This document shows positions 9,904 through 19,325 of a DNA stretch of 64,000 nt, one piece after another. The first letter of the stretch is position 1, and every line of letters begins with the position of its first letter. Origin of the DNA: Candida dubliniensis CD36 (Eukaryota > Ascomycota > Pichiomycetes > Serinales > Debaryomycetaceae); the NCBI RefSeq assembly GCF_000026945.1, contig NC_012860.1:744001-808000 (forward strand), written 5' to 3'. The translations under genes and the position numbers were made by a program. The notes beneath the pieces are model-generated. The model had not been told where the DNA came from, made no database searches, and saw only the letters and a program-made list of their open reading frames with translations.

Positions 9904-12792
9904 TTAACTTGCTTTGCCTCCACTTAACTTCAAACTCCTAATTTTCCAATATTCCACTGCTGCATCAGTCAACCCCAAATCTTCCTTTTGCAAATCTTTG
10001 ATATGATCAGATACTTTACAACCATTTAAAATTAGCAACTCCGAAATAATAAACAACTTTTTGGGTTTATATCCTAATTCACGATCATGCCCATCTTTTA
10101 TTTCAATGTATTTTCTCAAGGAGTATTCAAATAAAGTAATCACCAAGTATTCGTTTCTGTTGGGTATATTTATTTGAATATTCAAATTGATATCAGCACC
10201 ACAAAGAATATATTTTAATACCTCAGGGACATTGATTTTTTGTATAGCTTTGATTAATAGATTATCAATATCAGGAATAATAGACTTGTATTTTTTCAAT
10301 TGATATTTGTTTCTGATAAAATTCAACCTGCTTTCATTATCAGCGTCGCTAGTGATTTTTTCCTTTGAAGGCAAGTTTTCTTCCAAGTATGAGTTTACTA
10401 CCCGATTATTAATATATTTCAATAACAATTCGGTTTCATTCTCAAACTTGTCCATTTTCAAGGATCTTATTCTGGTGATATGCGAGCCTATATTTCGATG
10501 ACACGAGGCACAATTAATACAAAAGCATGTTAAAGTATTTATTGAAATCCATTCTACCAGTTCGGTTGAGCCACAGTCAATACAAACATTATTATCACTA
10601 TCTGGTGCAGAACGGACCATTTGCAAATAATCTTTTTCAATTGGTGGTGCTTTTGATGTTAACGAAATAGGCGAAATTGATCTATCTTGTCCAGGAATAA
10701 TTGGTTTATCCTTAAATTCAGTGATTAATTTACCTATCGTTTTCTTTCTTCCCTCATGCGGTGACGATTTTGCATGGGCTTGCTCCAATCGTTTTGTATT
10801 AATCAATTGTCCAGCATTATGCAACGCCTTCACCCATTTGTTGCGGTCGTCATTGTCAAAAGCTTGAAATACGTGCTTTGAACCCTTGGAAGTCAATACT
10901 TCAAAACAGAATTGCCTTTTATCATGAGTGATTGCCTTTACACTTGCTAAAGCTATCTCTATTGGCTTATTTATTGGGGTTCTACCTTTTCTCCAATCAG
11001 AATACTCTATTAATTGACCTTTCTTCAAAACCACCCATTCTTTATGCCACCCTTGCTTTTTCTGCCCTCCTAATGTAAATAATATCCCTGACTTTTCTGA
11101 ATCATCTGGTCCAATTTCATTATCAGGGGGTTTACTATCATTAAAAATTAAATCCCAGTTTTCCTTTGTGATAATAAATTCATCAATACTGGAAGTAATA
11201 AGATTGTGTGGAGAAGATGTGGATGTAGGAGGGGAGCTGCTACTACTACTGGTGGAAAACAGTTTATGGTTTAATCTGTTGCATCGAATCAAATTAGTCA
11301 ACTCCTCGTTAGTTTGACAAGCCTCTATCATCTGTCTGAATTGATATCTTTCACTGTTAAATCTTAGCAAAACATTCATATATATTTGATAATTATCACC
11401 AAGAAGATTCTGATTAGATTTCTTATCCTTAAAACTATGGTAATCCAATAACCGTGGATAACGTTGATCGTACTTCAAATTAAGAAATTTGAAAAAGTTT
11501 TCAAGCACTTCATTCACATACTGATTATTTGTAACTTTTGTTAAGCTGTTCAAGTAATCGAATTTCGATAGTTCAAAAACTTTTCTTTTGGCTAATAGCT
11601 TCAGTTCTGGTCGCTCTTTTTCGTTCGAAAGATATTTATTTAGCCAACTATAATATTCTTTTGAGTCGGCTTCAAATTTCTTTTGTAGTTCCAAATAGAC
11701 GGCACTTGAATCAATTTGAGTGAACCCAATATTGGCATATATTTTATTCAAAAGTTTATGATCACAAACATTCTCAAAGAAAAAGTTAAGATTCTTTTCA
11801 AATGGCTCAAACATAGCCTTAAATACCACGTGGAAATCGTGTTTGAACCCAAACTCTTTCAACAAAGACGTAGATTCAAGATCAACAATATGATCTATGG
11901 CATCCATAACTTTGATTTTGGAATTTGTCACCCTCCTAACACTAGATTCCAACATCCTAAATTCGTCAATCAAATTAGAATATCCTTTCTTAGCCCATGG
12001 GATATTATTCTCCAATCGTGTCAAAGTTTTTCTAAACTCGGGCCCATCTTCAATATCGATCTTAAACTCCTTTCTAAAATCACCCAAACTGAACAATTTG
12101 CTTTCTGGTGATTTTTCTTCCAATGGTTGGCCCTTTGTTGCCAAAGAAAACAGTGAACGATTTATCAGAGGTTCAACAGGAACAAGCCTATCGATCCAGA
12201 CACTGAAATTAAGAAAATGGCGGAACTCATTGGATACTGAATCATGTTCCCATAAAGAAATATTCAATTTGGTATTATTCACAATTCTGGGGTCGAAAAA
12301 ATCGTTAATTATTATTTTTTGGAAACTATGGTTGTTCTCTTCTATTGGTAATTTCCTATATTCCAACTTTGACAATTCAGTCATGGGTTTATCTTGTGTA
12401 TTGTCATCATACAACTGATTTTTCAAGACATCGACATCTGTTACACCTCTTGACTTCACAATAATCAACGACCGTGACTCAAATCCAACAACCGGTTTGA
12501 TAGAAACATGTAGTTTCAATTTATTAAACTCGGGGCTTATCTTAATTAACAATGGAAACTGCAGCTTTTCTTCATCATCGGGATTTTCAATATATGAGGC
12601 TAATTGGGGAACTATTTGCTGTGTGTTTGTATAAACGGTGTTAAATGTGTCAACCTGTTTTTTCTCATTTAGTGCAATGACAGATCTTCTGGAGTCCAAC
12701 TCATCCGTGAAACTCAACTTATTTAAAGTGACACATGAATCATCTTCCTGATAATAGGGAAACGAGATCTGAGAGAGCAATTCCATTTCCAA
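9904..12792 (-). CDS. ArfGAP with BAR, PH and ankyrin-like regions (ACAP/Csx2-type)
   Basis: A 962-residue multidomain ArfGAP. A unique N-terminal region of about 250 residues is followed by a helical BAR-like region (about 250-510). A PH domain starts near 565 (SGILFTLGGQKKQGWHKEW, then FCFEVLTSKGSKHVFQA). An ArfGAP zinc finger follows, with CIDC, then FCINC, then the conserved arginine in HRNIG. A C-terminal segment (KAIQKINVPEVLKYILCGADIN) looks like ankyrin repeats. This order matches the animal ACAP/centaurin-beta and S. pombe Csx2 group. Its expected role is stimulating GTP hydrolysis on Arf at curved Golgi or endosomal membranes. The short Gcs1, Age2 and Glo3 type proteins lack the BAR and PH modules. 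The exact orthologue is not certain. The poly-Ser stretch SSSSSSPPTSTSSP lies just before the PH domain. Confidence 0.85.
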   Translation of the reverse strand: MEMELLSQISFPYYQEDDSCVTLNKLSFTDELDSRRSVIALNEKKQVDTFNTVYTNTQQIVPQLASYIENPDDEEKLQFPLLIKISPEFNKLKLHVSIKPVVGFESRSLIIVKSRGVTDVDVLKNQLYDDNTQDKPMTELSKLEYRKLPIEENNHSFQKIIINDFFDPRIVNNTKLNISLWEHDSVSNEFRHFLNFSVWIDRLVPVEPLINRSLFSLATKGQPLEEKSPESKLFSLGDFRKEFKIDIEDGPEFRKTLTRLENNIPWAKKGYSNLIDEFRMLESSVRRVTNSKIKVMDAIDHIVDLESTSLLKEFGFKHDFHVVFKAMFEPFEKNLNFFFENVCDHKLLNKIYANIGFTQIDSSAVYLELQKKFEADSKEYYSWLNKYLSNEKERPELKLLAKRKVFELSKFDYLNSLTKVTNNQYVNEVLENFFKFLNLKYDQRYPRLLDYHSFKDKKSNQNLLGDNYQIYMNVLLRFNSERYQFRQMIEACQTNEELTNLIRCNRLNHKLFSTSSSSSSPPTSTSSPHNLITSSIDEFIITKENWDLIFNDSKPPDNEIGPDDSEKSGILFTLGGQKKQGWHKEWVVLKKGQLIEYSDWRKGRTPINKPIEIALASVKAITHDKRQFCFEVLTSKGSKHVFQAFDNDDRNKWVKALHNAGQLINTKRLEQAHAKSSPHEGRKKTIGKLITEFKDKPIIPGQDRSISPISLTSKAPPIEKDYLQMVRSAPDSDNNVCIDCGSTELVEWISINTLTCFCINCASCHRNIGSHITRIRSLKMDKFENETELLLKYINNRVVNSYLEENLPSKEKITSDADNESRLNFIRNKYQLKKYKSIIPDIDNLLIKAIQKINVPEVLKYILCGADINLNIQINIPNRNEYLVITLFEYSLRKYIEIKDGHDRELGYKPKKLFIISELLILNGCKVSDHIKDLQKEDLGLTDAAVEYWKIRSLKLSGGKAS

Positions 12793-13918
12793 AAAAAAGG
12801 TATTTGATCCTGATTTCTGACCTTGTGATTTGGCGTTTTCTATTTATTTTTGATTGAATTTATTGCTCTCTGAAAGTCTGGTTGTTTTTTTAAGGTTTTT
12901 AGTTTTTTTTTTTTTTTGTTTCCCTCTTTTTGTTTTAATTTCTGTGCTACAAAAATAGTAAGTCAAGTGGCTAAACTCGATCTATATGCACATATGGTAG
13001 CCACAACAGTTGACAAAGGAGATCATTTTTATCCTACTGGTCATGCGTTGATTAGAAGTCATGGGTCAGACTGTGATGCTTATATCATGGTGTCAGACAA
13101 TCAAAGCCCTCACCAAACAGCCATTGGCAACAACAGTCGAAAAATTGATATAGTTTTAGATATTTATTAAGTTAATGTGTGCAAGGAATTCTCTTCTAGA
13201 TGGGTGACTTTGTTTAAGATGATTTTTAATGGCCTTTATATTATTTTAGTAGGTTTGTGTAATGGATAGGAATGACATTCGCTGTTGAAAGTATGGTTTT
13301 ATTTAATGATTGATTTTGGATAGAATTAATTTTGGCTTGGTGGGCCCTCTGTTTTACATTTCCGAATTATGTTGGCCATCTCCTCCCAACAATTCTCAAC
13401 CAGAAGCCGCGACTTTCCAAGCGATCACCCCAACAACTACATGTGCTTTTACTTTGTTTTACAGAACTTACATTTGCCCAAACTTTCATATATTGTGTCA
13501 CCGCATACTCTTCACAAGAGTAAATATTTGAGCACTACTGAAATATGGAGTGACGAAGCCCAACCCCTAAGTTTTCGACTAAAAAATGTTGGATACACAA
13601 AGCGAATAGCCAAGCAAACAACAACAACAAAAACAACCGATTTTTTTTCTCCGTTTGAATTCGGTTATACAATTCAACAACACCAACAGATCAAAAAATT
13701 TAGGAAAAAAGATTAAAAAAAATCACCGGATTAGGTTAAACAGACCCAATATTTCCCCAATTTTCTTCTTCATTTTTTTTTTTTTTTAATTCCAATATAA
13801 ATATATACTCCCTTTTTCTCTGTCAAAGAAGACGGTATCTGTCGCTCATTGGCTATTATATTTTTCAGTTGTATCTTCCCAATTTATACAGACTGTGGCA
13901 TCGTTTCCTTTCTAGAGA
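12793..13918. other. Divergent intergenic region between ArfGAP and TLC genes
   Basis: About 1.1 kb serving as promoter for both flanking genes. It has poly-T runs at about 12904-12919 and 13772-13788. Frames of 84 residues (12916-13170) and 115 residues (13369-13716) exist but match nothing I recognise and overlap other frames. No splice signals were seen. Confidence 0.5.
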
Positions 13919-14800
13919 ATGGTGCTTTCATACATAATTGAAAAAATCCCAGTATTGACTGAGGATCCATTCTTACAATATAGACCATTCCCAGAAGTTC
14001 CAAAAACTCTATTTCAAAGACATTGGCATGAAATCTTTGCTTCATTTACGTTTTATTTCATTATCCAACACTTGTCTGGACCAATATTTTCCATAATAAT
14101 GGGCCCACGGTACACGAAGTTATCCAAATCTACCAGAGTGAATTTTGACGTGCATGTAACTTCGATGGTGCAATGCTTTGTTTCATTTGCACTCATGGTT
14201 CCTCATTTGAACAACCCGCATTGGGCGAACAGATTAAATGATCCAGTCAATTCGTTATTAGGCTCAACAGATTTTGGTGGACTAGTATGTGCGGTTACAA
14301 TGGGGTATTTTATTTGGGATCTTTACGTGTGTGCTAAGTACTTTTCTTTATTTGGAGTTGGGTTTTTATTTCATGGATTTGCTGCAATGTACGCTTTTGC
14401 TACTGGGTTTGTTCCGTACTGTCAACCATGGGCAGGACCATTTTTAACATTCGAGTTGAGTACTCCATTTGTCAATATTAACTGGTTTGCATCCAAGTTG
14501 CCTGCGGGAACGTTTTCGGAAAAGACAATAATTATCAACGGAATACTACTTATGGTGACCTTCTTTTGTGTTCGTATAATTTGGGGTTTTTATGCTGTTT
14601 CCCAACTTGCAGTTGACATGTTGGCTTCGTTGGACCAAGTGAATAAATTATTACCGATCTCCTTGTTGATTTTAAACTTTTTGCTTAACAGTCTTAACGT
14701 GTTCTGGTTTTATAAAATGGTAATGATAGCCAGAAAAAAGGCAAGGGGCCAAGAGTCGACTAGAGAAGCAGCTAATGAGGTTAGAGAGAAAATAGAATAA
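13919..14800 (+). CDS. TLC-domain multipass membrane protein (TMEM56/TLCD-like)
   Basis: A 293-residue protein with about six or seven hydrophobic segments. After a short cytosolic head (FLQYRPFPEVPKTLFQRHWHEI) comes a TRAM-LAG1-CLN8 (TLC) type domain. Its clues are YTKLSKSTRVNFDVHVTSMVQ, DPVNSLLGSTDFGG, GYFIWDLYVC, LFGVGFLFHGFAAMYAF and a loop with FELSTPFVNINWF. These motifs place it with fungal TMEM56/TLCD4-type proteins rather than with the ceramide synthases Lag1 and Lac1, because the Lag1 double-His motif is not seen. The tail is basic and charged (ARKKARGQEST). Family members are ER membrane proteins tied to lipid or sterol handling. The substrate here is unknown. Confidence 0.82.
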   Translation: MVLSYIIEKIPVLTEDPFLQYRPFPEVPKTLFQRHWHEIFASFTFYFIIQHLSGPIFSIIMGPRYTKLSKSTRVNFDVHVTSMVQCFVSFALMVPHLNNPHWANRLNDPVNSLLGSTDFGGLVCAVTMGYFIWDLYVCAKYFSLFGVGFLFHGFAAMYAFATGFVPYCQPWAGPFLTFELSTPFVNINWFASKLPAGTFSEKTIIINGILLMVTFFCVRIIWGFYAVSQLAVDMLASLDQVNKLLPISLLILNFLLNSLNVFWFYKMVMIARKKARGQESTREAANEVREKIE

Positions 14801-15363
14801 AGGGTCCCACTAGACTTCTCGTTATTAACCTTTTAATGTGTCGGTGATTGTGATTAAAATCTCATGCATCAAGTAAGTAAGATAAACAGTCGTGTATAAG
14901 ATGTCAAAAAAGGACTTAAACGTGTAGTGTATTTTTATCCAAAATTAACATTGAGATTTTTTTTTTGTATCTCAAACCTGAAACTCTCACAGCTTAGTTC
15001 TACACCAGAAGTTTGTTGTTGTTGTGGTGGTAGTGGTTGTTATTCTTGTTGCCATTCAATTTTCTTAATTCTTCTTTTTTTTCTTCTTTTCTCTCTCTTT
15101 GTCCTTCTCCTTCTCCTTCTCCTTCTTGTGCCTCAATTAGCTACTATTGTCAAACATACAAGTATAGATTTCGGTTGGTATAATTTTTTTTTTTTTGTAT
15201 TGTAAACGACTTTGCCAGTGAGAGAGAGAGAGAACAAACATATATATTTATTTTTTGTTTGTTTGTTCCCGTGTCATCAATTTACTTTTCTTTTATTATT
15301 TAATTTCTTGAGTATTTTCTTCTCACACCGATAAGTCAGACAGCAACTCAACTACACATAATT
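14801..15363. other. Intergenic, YPT1 promoter
   Basis: Holds the 3' end of the TLC gene and the YPT1 upstream region. Visible features are a CTCCTT repeat at about 15102-15126, a poly-T run near 15184 and a GAGA tract at about 15220-15233. The 92-residue plus frame is low-complexity and not supported. Confidence 0.5.
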
Positions 15364-15987
15364 ATGAATAACGAATACGACTATTTATTTAAATTATTAT
15401 TGATTGGTGATTCAGGTGTTGGTAAATCCTGTTTGTTATTGAGATTTGCTGACGACACATATACGCCAGATTATATTTCCACCATTGGTGTTGATTTTAA
15501 AATCAGAACCATCGAGTTGGACGGTAAGACAATCAAATTACAAATCTGGGATACTGCTGGTCAAGAAAGATTCAGAACTATCACTTCTTCCTATTATAGA
15601 GGAGCTCATGGTATCATTATCGTGTATGATGTGACTGACCAGGAATCATTTAATAATGTCAAGCAATGGTTACAAGAGATTGACCGTTATGCCACAGGTG
15701 GTGTCATGAAATTATTAGTTGGTAATAAGGCTGATTTGTCTGATAAAAAAATTGTTGAATACACTGCTGCTAAAGAATTTGCTGATGCCTTGGACATTCC
15801 ATTTTTAGAGACCTCAGCCTTATCATCGACCAATGTTGAACAAGCTTTTTACACTATGGCAAGACAAATCAAAGCACAAATGACCAACAATGCCAATGCA
15901 GGAAATGTCTCCAATGCAAAGGGGAAATCTAATGTGAATTTGAGAGGCGAATCTTTGGCTTCTAACCAATCGAATTCTTGTTGTTAA
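15364..15987 (+). CDS. YPT1: Ypt1 Rab GTPase (Rab1)
   Basis: A 207-residue Rab GTPase, nearly identical to Rab1/Ypt1 across eukaryotes. It has the P-loop GDSGVGKS (residues 15-22), the effector loop around [17 protein letters not shown], the switch-II motif [13 protein letters not shown] for guanine recognition, ETSAL, and a C-terminal Cys-Cys for double geranylgeranylation. Ypt1 drives tethering of ER-derived vesicles at the early Golgi and also functions in autophagy. Leucines are written TTA/TTG only, as expected for a highly expressed gene in this clade. The start is unambiguous because [16 protein letters not shown] is the family N-terminus. Confidence 0.98.
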   Translation: MNNEYDYLFKLLLIGDSGVGKSCLLLRFADDTYTPDYISTIGVDFKIRTIELDGKTIKLQIWDTAGQERFRTITSSYYRGAHGIIIVYDVTDQESFNNVKQWLQEIDRYATGGVMKLLVGNKADLSDKKIVEYTAAKEFADALDIPFLETSALSSTNVEQAFYTMARQIKAQMTNNANAGNVSNAKGKSNVNLRGESLASNQSNSCC

Positions 15988-16063
15988 AAGCAAAGTGGAG
16001 AAGGTGTGCGAGACGAAAAGATGATGAAGTACCGGGGAAGATTATTGGAATGATTCTCTATTC

Positions 16064-16091
16064 CATATATATATATATATATAATATATAC
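16064..16091. repeat. (TA)n microsatellite
   Basis: A run of about nine TA units, then a further ATATATACAT, in the 298-base convergent 3' region between YPT1 and the DUF3237-like gene. Nothing else is visible in that gap. Confidence 0.7.
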
Positions 16092-16285
16092 ATGTTGTTT
16101 TAAATAGGTAATGTTCTTATTTCTAGAGGAGTAAGATGTATTTTTTATTCTTAGTTATTTGTTTTCGGTAGTTCACTAGATTAGCTTTCACTATAAAATA
16201 CTACCTAATTATTGTCTACCTGAATGTTCTTCTTGCTGTTGTGGCTTCAGGTCTTTTACAGATTTTGAATCACATGCTGGAGACT

Positions 16286-16831
16286 TTAACGAACAACGTA
16301 AACATAGTATTGGACATACAAAACATCGTCTTCATCTCTACCAAATCTTCCTTTAGCAAAGAAGTTTTCTTTCAAAACCCATTTGTATTTGTCTTCAACT
16401 TTATCATCGAAGTAAAAGGTTGGGTTACAAGTAACATAACTATCTTCAATTGCAGCTTCTTTAGTTTTCTTTGTGAAAACAGAGACAGAAGTTTCGTCCA
16501 ATTGAACTTTACCTGAGTAGTAGATAAAAGCACCACTGCCATTAGCAGTCTTCCCGTACAATTTGCAATCCAATGTTGCAGTTGAGACGGAGTTTTTAAT
16601 ATTTAAATCGTCGGTACCATAAATTGAGTGGATGTCTAATTCGAGATCCAACTTGTTTGGAACAGTTTTAACTTCACCATTAGCAATTGTAGCCAAGTTC
16701 AATGTTTTATCAGTTTCGTTGTTGACATAAATAGATGCTGGATCAGATGCCAATTTAAGATTGAAAGTAAAAACTGGAATGAGTTCAGGAGCTTTTGGAA
16801 CTTCTGGGACAGCTAACTTGATTGCAGACAT
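16286..16831 (-). CDS. DUF3237-like protein of unknown function
   Basis: A 181-residue soluble protein with no signal peptide or membrane segment. The order of blocks fits the DUF3237 beta-barrel family. These are a PVFTFNLKL strand near the N-terminus, NGSGAFIYYSGKV in the middle, and the C-terminal pattern SYVTCNPTFYFDDK, KYKWVLKENFFAKGRF and VLYVQYYVYVV. Bacterial and fungal members have no settled biochemical role. The region between residues 35 and 90 is more divergent than usual. The start is the first ATG and sits where the family begins. It converges with YPT1 and shares an upstream region of about 870 bases with RPN3. Confidence 0.72.
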   Translation of the reverse strand: MSAIKLAVPEVPKAPELIPVFTFNLKLASDPASIYVNNETDKTLNLATIANGEVKTVPNKLDLELDIHSIYGTDDLNIKNSVSTATLDCKLYGKTANGSGAFIYYSGKVQLDETSVSVFTKKTKEAAIEDSYVTCNPTFYFDDKVEDKYKWVLKENFFAKGRFGRDEDDVLYVQYYVYVVR

Positions 16832-17704
16832 GACTAATTTGAATCAATTGAGTTTGAAATAATAAACTTGTTTGAATTATTGTTAAAAGAAAAAGAAAAA
16901 AAAAAAAAGGAAACGAAAGGGAACGGAATTCACTATTTATACTGATTGTTGGAGAGGAATTGATTATCAATTCCAAAAGTAGCGTGGACATAATATTGTC
17001 TGCTAATCCGGACTTTAGTCGGAATTTTCTCGGAAAAAAAAAAGTGTTGGGTGATGACAAGTACTTAACACTTTACGAGTCGACAAATAATACAAAAGTA
17101 AGAAAGCTCTACATAATAGAGAACTGGCACACTAGAAATCTCATTCTACTCATTTTCATGCATATTGTTTATAATTTACGTACTCGAATTGCAAAGCCTT
17201 TTGGTGATACTTACCAGGGAAAACTCTCACGGAGGTGGAAGGAAGGAATGAGGACGAGCGAGACCCTAACCGCATTTAGGAGATTTAGTGAAATTGGTTC
17301 AAAACAAGGCCGTAGAAATCTTTAAAACAGTCTAAATGGAATTACTCCCAATCCAAAAAAAAAAATACCTTAGACATTCTGGCCCAATTTGTGGCTGGGA
17401 ATAAATGTTTTCTTTGCTGGTGGTGGTATAGATGATGAATATCTTCTAAATACAAGAATTAAATGGTAGCGATTTTTGATAGTTGTATGGATTTCCTTAC
17501 ACCACAGTTGTCGTGCAAATATGATTAAAAAAAGAGTGAGCGAAAGAAGAAAGATTTCAGTTGTTGATGTTGTTGCCACCAAAACTGGAGGAGAGAAAAA
17601 AAAAAAAAAAAAAAAGAGGAAGAAAAATCTAAATATTGAAGTTTAGACAAAATTTTGAATCTCTCAGAACTACAATATAGCGGTAATAGTCAAGACTTCT
17701 AATC
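16832..17704. other. Divergent intergenic region, DUF3237-like and RPN3 promoters
   Basis: About 870 bases with poly-A/T tracts near both genes. A PACE-like element lies near RPN3. A 121-residue plus frame (16960-17325) matches no family I know and is not called. Confidence 0.5.
17572..17580 (-). promoter_or_regulatory. PACE-like Rpn4 site upstream of RPN3
   Basis: Read on the minus strand the bases are GGTGGCAAC, eight of nine matching the S. cerevisiae proteasome-associated control element GGTGGCAAA bound by Rpn4. It lies about 125 bases upstream of the RPN3 start codon, a typical distance. A single near-match could arise by chance; the support is its position before a proteasome gene. Confidence 0.45.
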
Positions 17705-19150
17705 ATGCCAGAATCCAATGATATTAAAATGAAGGATGTTCAGCAAGATGATGTATCTTCTGAAATAGATTCTTTGGTTAAAGAAATTGAACAGTCTTTC
17801 ATTTTGTTAAGTAAAGTTGCCACAACTTTCGACAATAGATACGTTTCAAAAGTGTTCAGAGACTTGGGTCCATTAAGAAGAAAATTAGTAAAAAATGGAA
17901 ATTCAGTGTTGGCAACTGTCATAAACAATACATACTCGCAAAATCATAACGCGAAGGCATATTTGTTGAAGTATTTGAATGAATCGCCATCTTCAGTTGG
18001 AAACGATGCAATGGATGTTGACAATATTGTATTAATTCCAGAAATTGAACTATACATACATCTTTTAGTTCAAGTATATCTTTTGGATACTGGCAAATTG
18101 CAAGAATTGAATTCTTTAGGAGAGCATGTGGTTCAATTGATGAAATCATTCAATAGACGTTCGTTGGACTTTATTCAGGCAAAAGTGTGGTTCTATGTAT
18201 GCAGAGCTAAAGAGTTAATTGGAGATTTATATTCAATTCGTCCAGAGTTACTGTACAGTTTGAGAACAGCCACCTTGAGACATGATATAGAAACAACAGC
18301 ATCGATCATCACATTACTATTAAGAAATTACTTATTGACCCACGATATCAATCAAGCTTCTGATTTGGTAGAAAAAGTCGAATTTCCCGAAAATGCTGGT
18401 AATGCATTAGTTGCTAGATACTCTTACTACTTGGCTAGAATCAATGCTATTCAGTTGGATTATTCTACAGCAAACGAGTGTGCTGTAACCGCAATCAGAA
18501 AAGCACCTCAAACATCTTTGGCCAATGGATTTGTTCAAGCGGCCACTAAATTGAGCATTGTTATTGAATTGTTAATGGGAGATATTCCTGAATTGAAAGT
18601 TTTCAAAAACAAGTCTGGCAATTTGGAACCCTACTTCAATGTCACCAAAGCCGTAAGATTGGGTGATATTAAGTTATTCGGTGAAGTATTGCACAAATTC
18701 GAAAATGAATTCAAGAAGGATGACAATTTTACCTTAATTTCCAGATTACGTCAAAACGTTATAAAGACAGGTATTAGAATCATATCATTGTCATATTCCA
18801 AAATATCATTAAAGGACATATGTATAAAATTGCATTTGGATTCTGAAGAGTCAACAGAATATATTGTTTCCAAAGCTATAAGAGATGGCGTCATAGAGGC
18901 TAGTATTAACCATCAGAAGGGTTACATGCAAAGTAAAGAATTGTTGGATGTGTATTCTACAAAGTTGCCTCAAGCAGAGTTTGACCAAAGAATTAAGTTC
19001 TGTTTAGCATTGCACAATGAAAGTGTCAAGTCCATGAGATATCCAAATGATAATGAAAAAGGAAATGTTAACAAAGACATTGAACCAAGTGAAGAAATTG
19101 AATTATTGAAAGCTATTGAAGAAGGAGATTTGGATGACTTTATGGATTAA
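17705..19150 (+). CDS. RPN3: 26S proteasome lid subunit Rpn3
   Basis: A 481-residue PCI-domain protein, orthologue of S. cerevisiae Rpn3 and human PSMD3. Helical repeats fill the first half. The hallmark RTATLRHD lies near residue 190. The PCI domain runs from about 250 to 410, with the VRLGDIKLFGEVL and KISLKDICIKLHLDSEESTEYIVSKAIRDGVIEASI blocks. The acidic tail (EEGDLDDFMD) is typical. The protein is part of the lid of the 19S regulatory particle and helps place the deubiquitinase Rpn11. The N-terminus MPESNDIKMKDVQQDD is short and charged, and the length matches the family (about 520 in budding yeast). Confidence 0.96.
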   Translation: MPESNDIKMKDVQQDDVSSEIDSLVKEIEQSFILLSKVATTFDNRYVSKVFRDLGPLRRKLVKNGNSVLATVINNTYSQNHNAKAYLLKYLNESPSSVGNDAMDVDNIVLIPEIELYIHLLVQVYLLDTGKLQELNSLGEHVVQLMKSFNRRSLDFIQAKVWFYVCRAKELIGDLYSIRPELLYSLRTATLRHDIETTASIITLLLRNYLLTHDINQASDLVEKVEFPENAGNALVARYSYYLARINAIQLDYSTANECAVTAIRKAPQTSLANGFVQAATKLSIVIELLMGDIPELKVFKNKSGNLEPYFNVTKAVRLGDIKLFGEVLHKFENEFKKDDNFTLISRLRQNVIKTGIRIISLSYSKISLKDICIKLHLDSEESTEYIVSKAIRDGVIEASINHQKGYMQSKELLDVYSTKLPQAEFDQRIKFCLALHNESVKSMRYPNDNEKGNVNKDIEPSEEIELLKAIEEGDLDDFMD

Positions 19151-19325
19151 ATCAATTGAATGTTTAAGAACCTTTTTGTATAGGATTTTTAGAGCGTAAT
19201 ACAAGCCTTTTATTTTGTCTTTCTGCGATAATTTAATTTAATCAGTAAATATCTTTCACCAACAAAAAAAAAAAAAAATAATAACAATAACTTAAAGTGT
19301 CAAACAACCTATTTTTCTTCAAAAC

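Noticed and set aside
12916..13170. 84-residue plus frame in the ArfGAP/TLC intergenic region
   Set aside because: Balanced composition but no recognised domain, no splice signals, and location in a divergent promoter. Kept as intergenic.
13310..13716. Three overlapping plus frames of 63-115 residues
   Set aside because: They overlap in different phases, and none shows a domain or a plausible start context.
16960..17325. 121-residue plus frame upstream of RPN3
   Set aside because: No recognisable family, and it covers the region expected to be the promoter of two genes. Could be revisited with conservation data.
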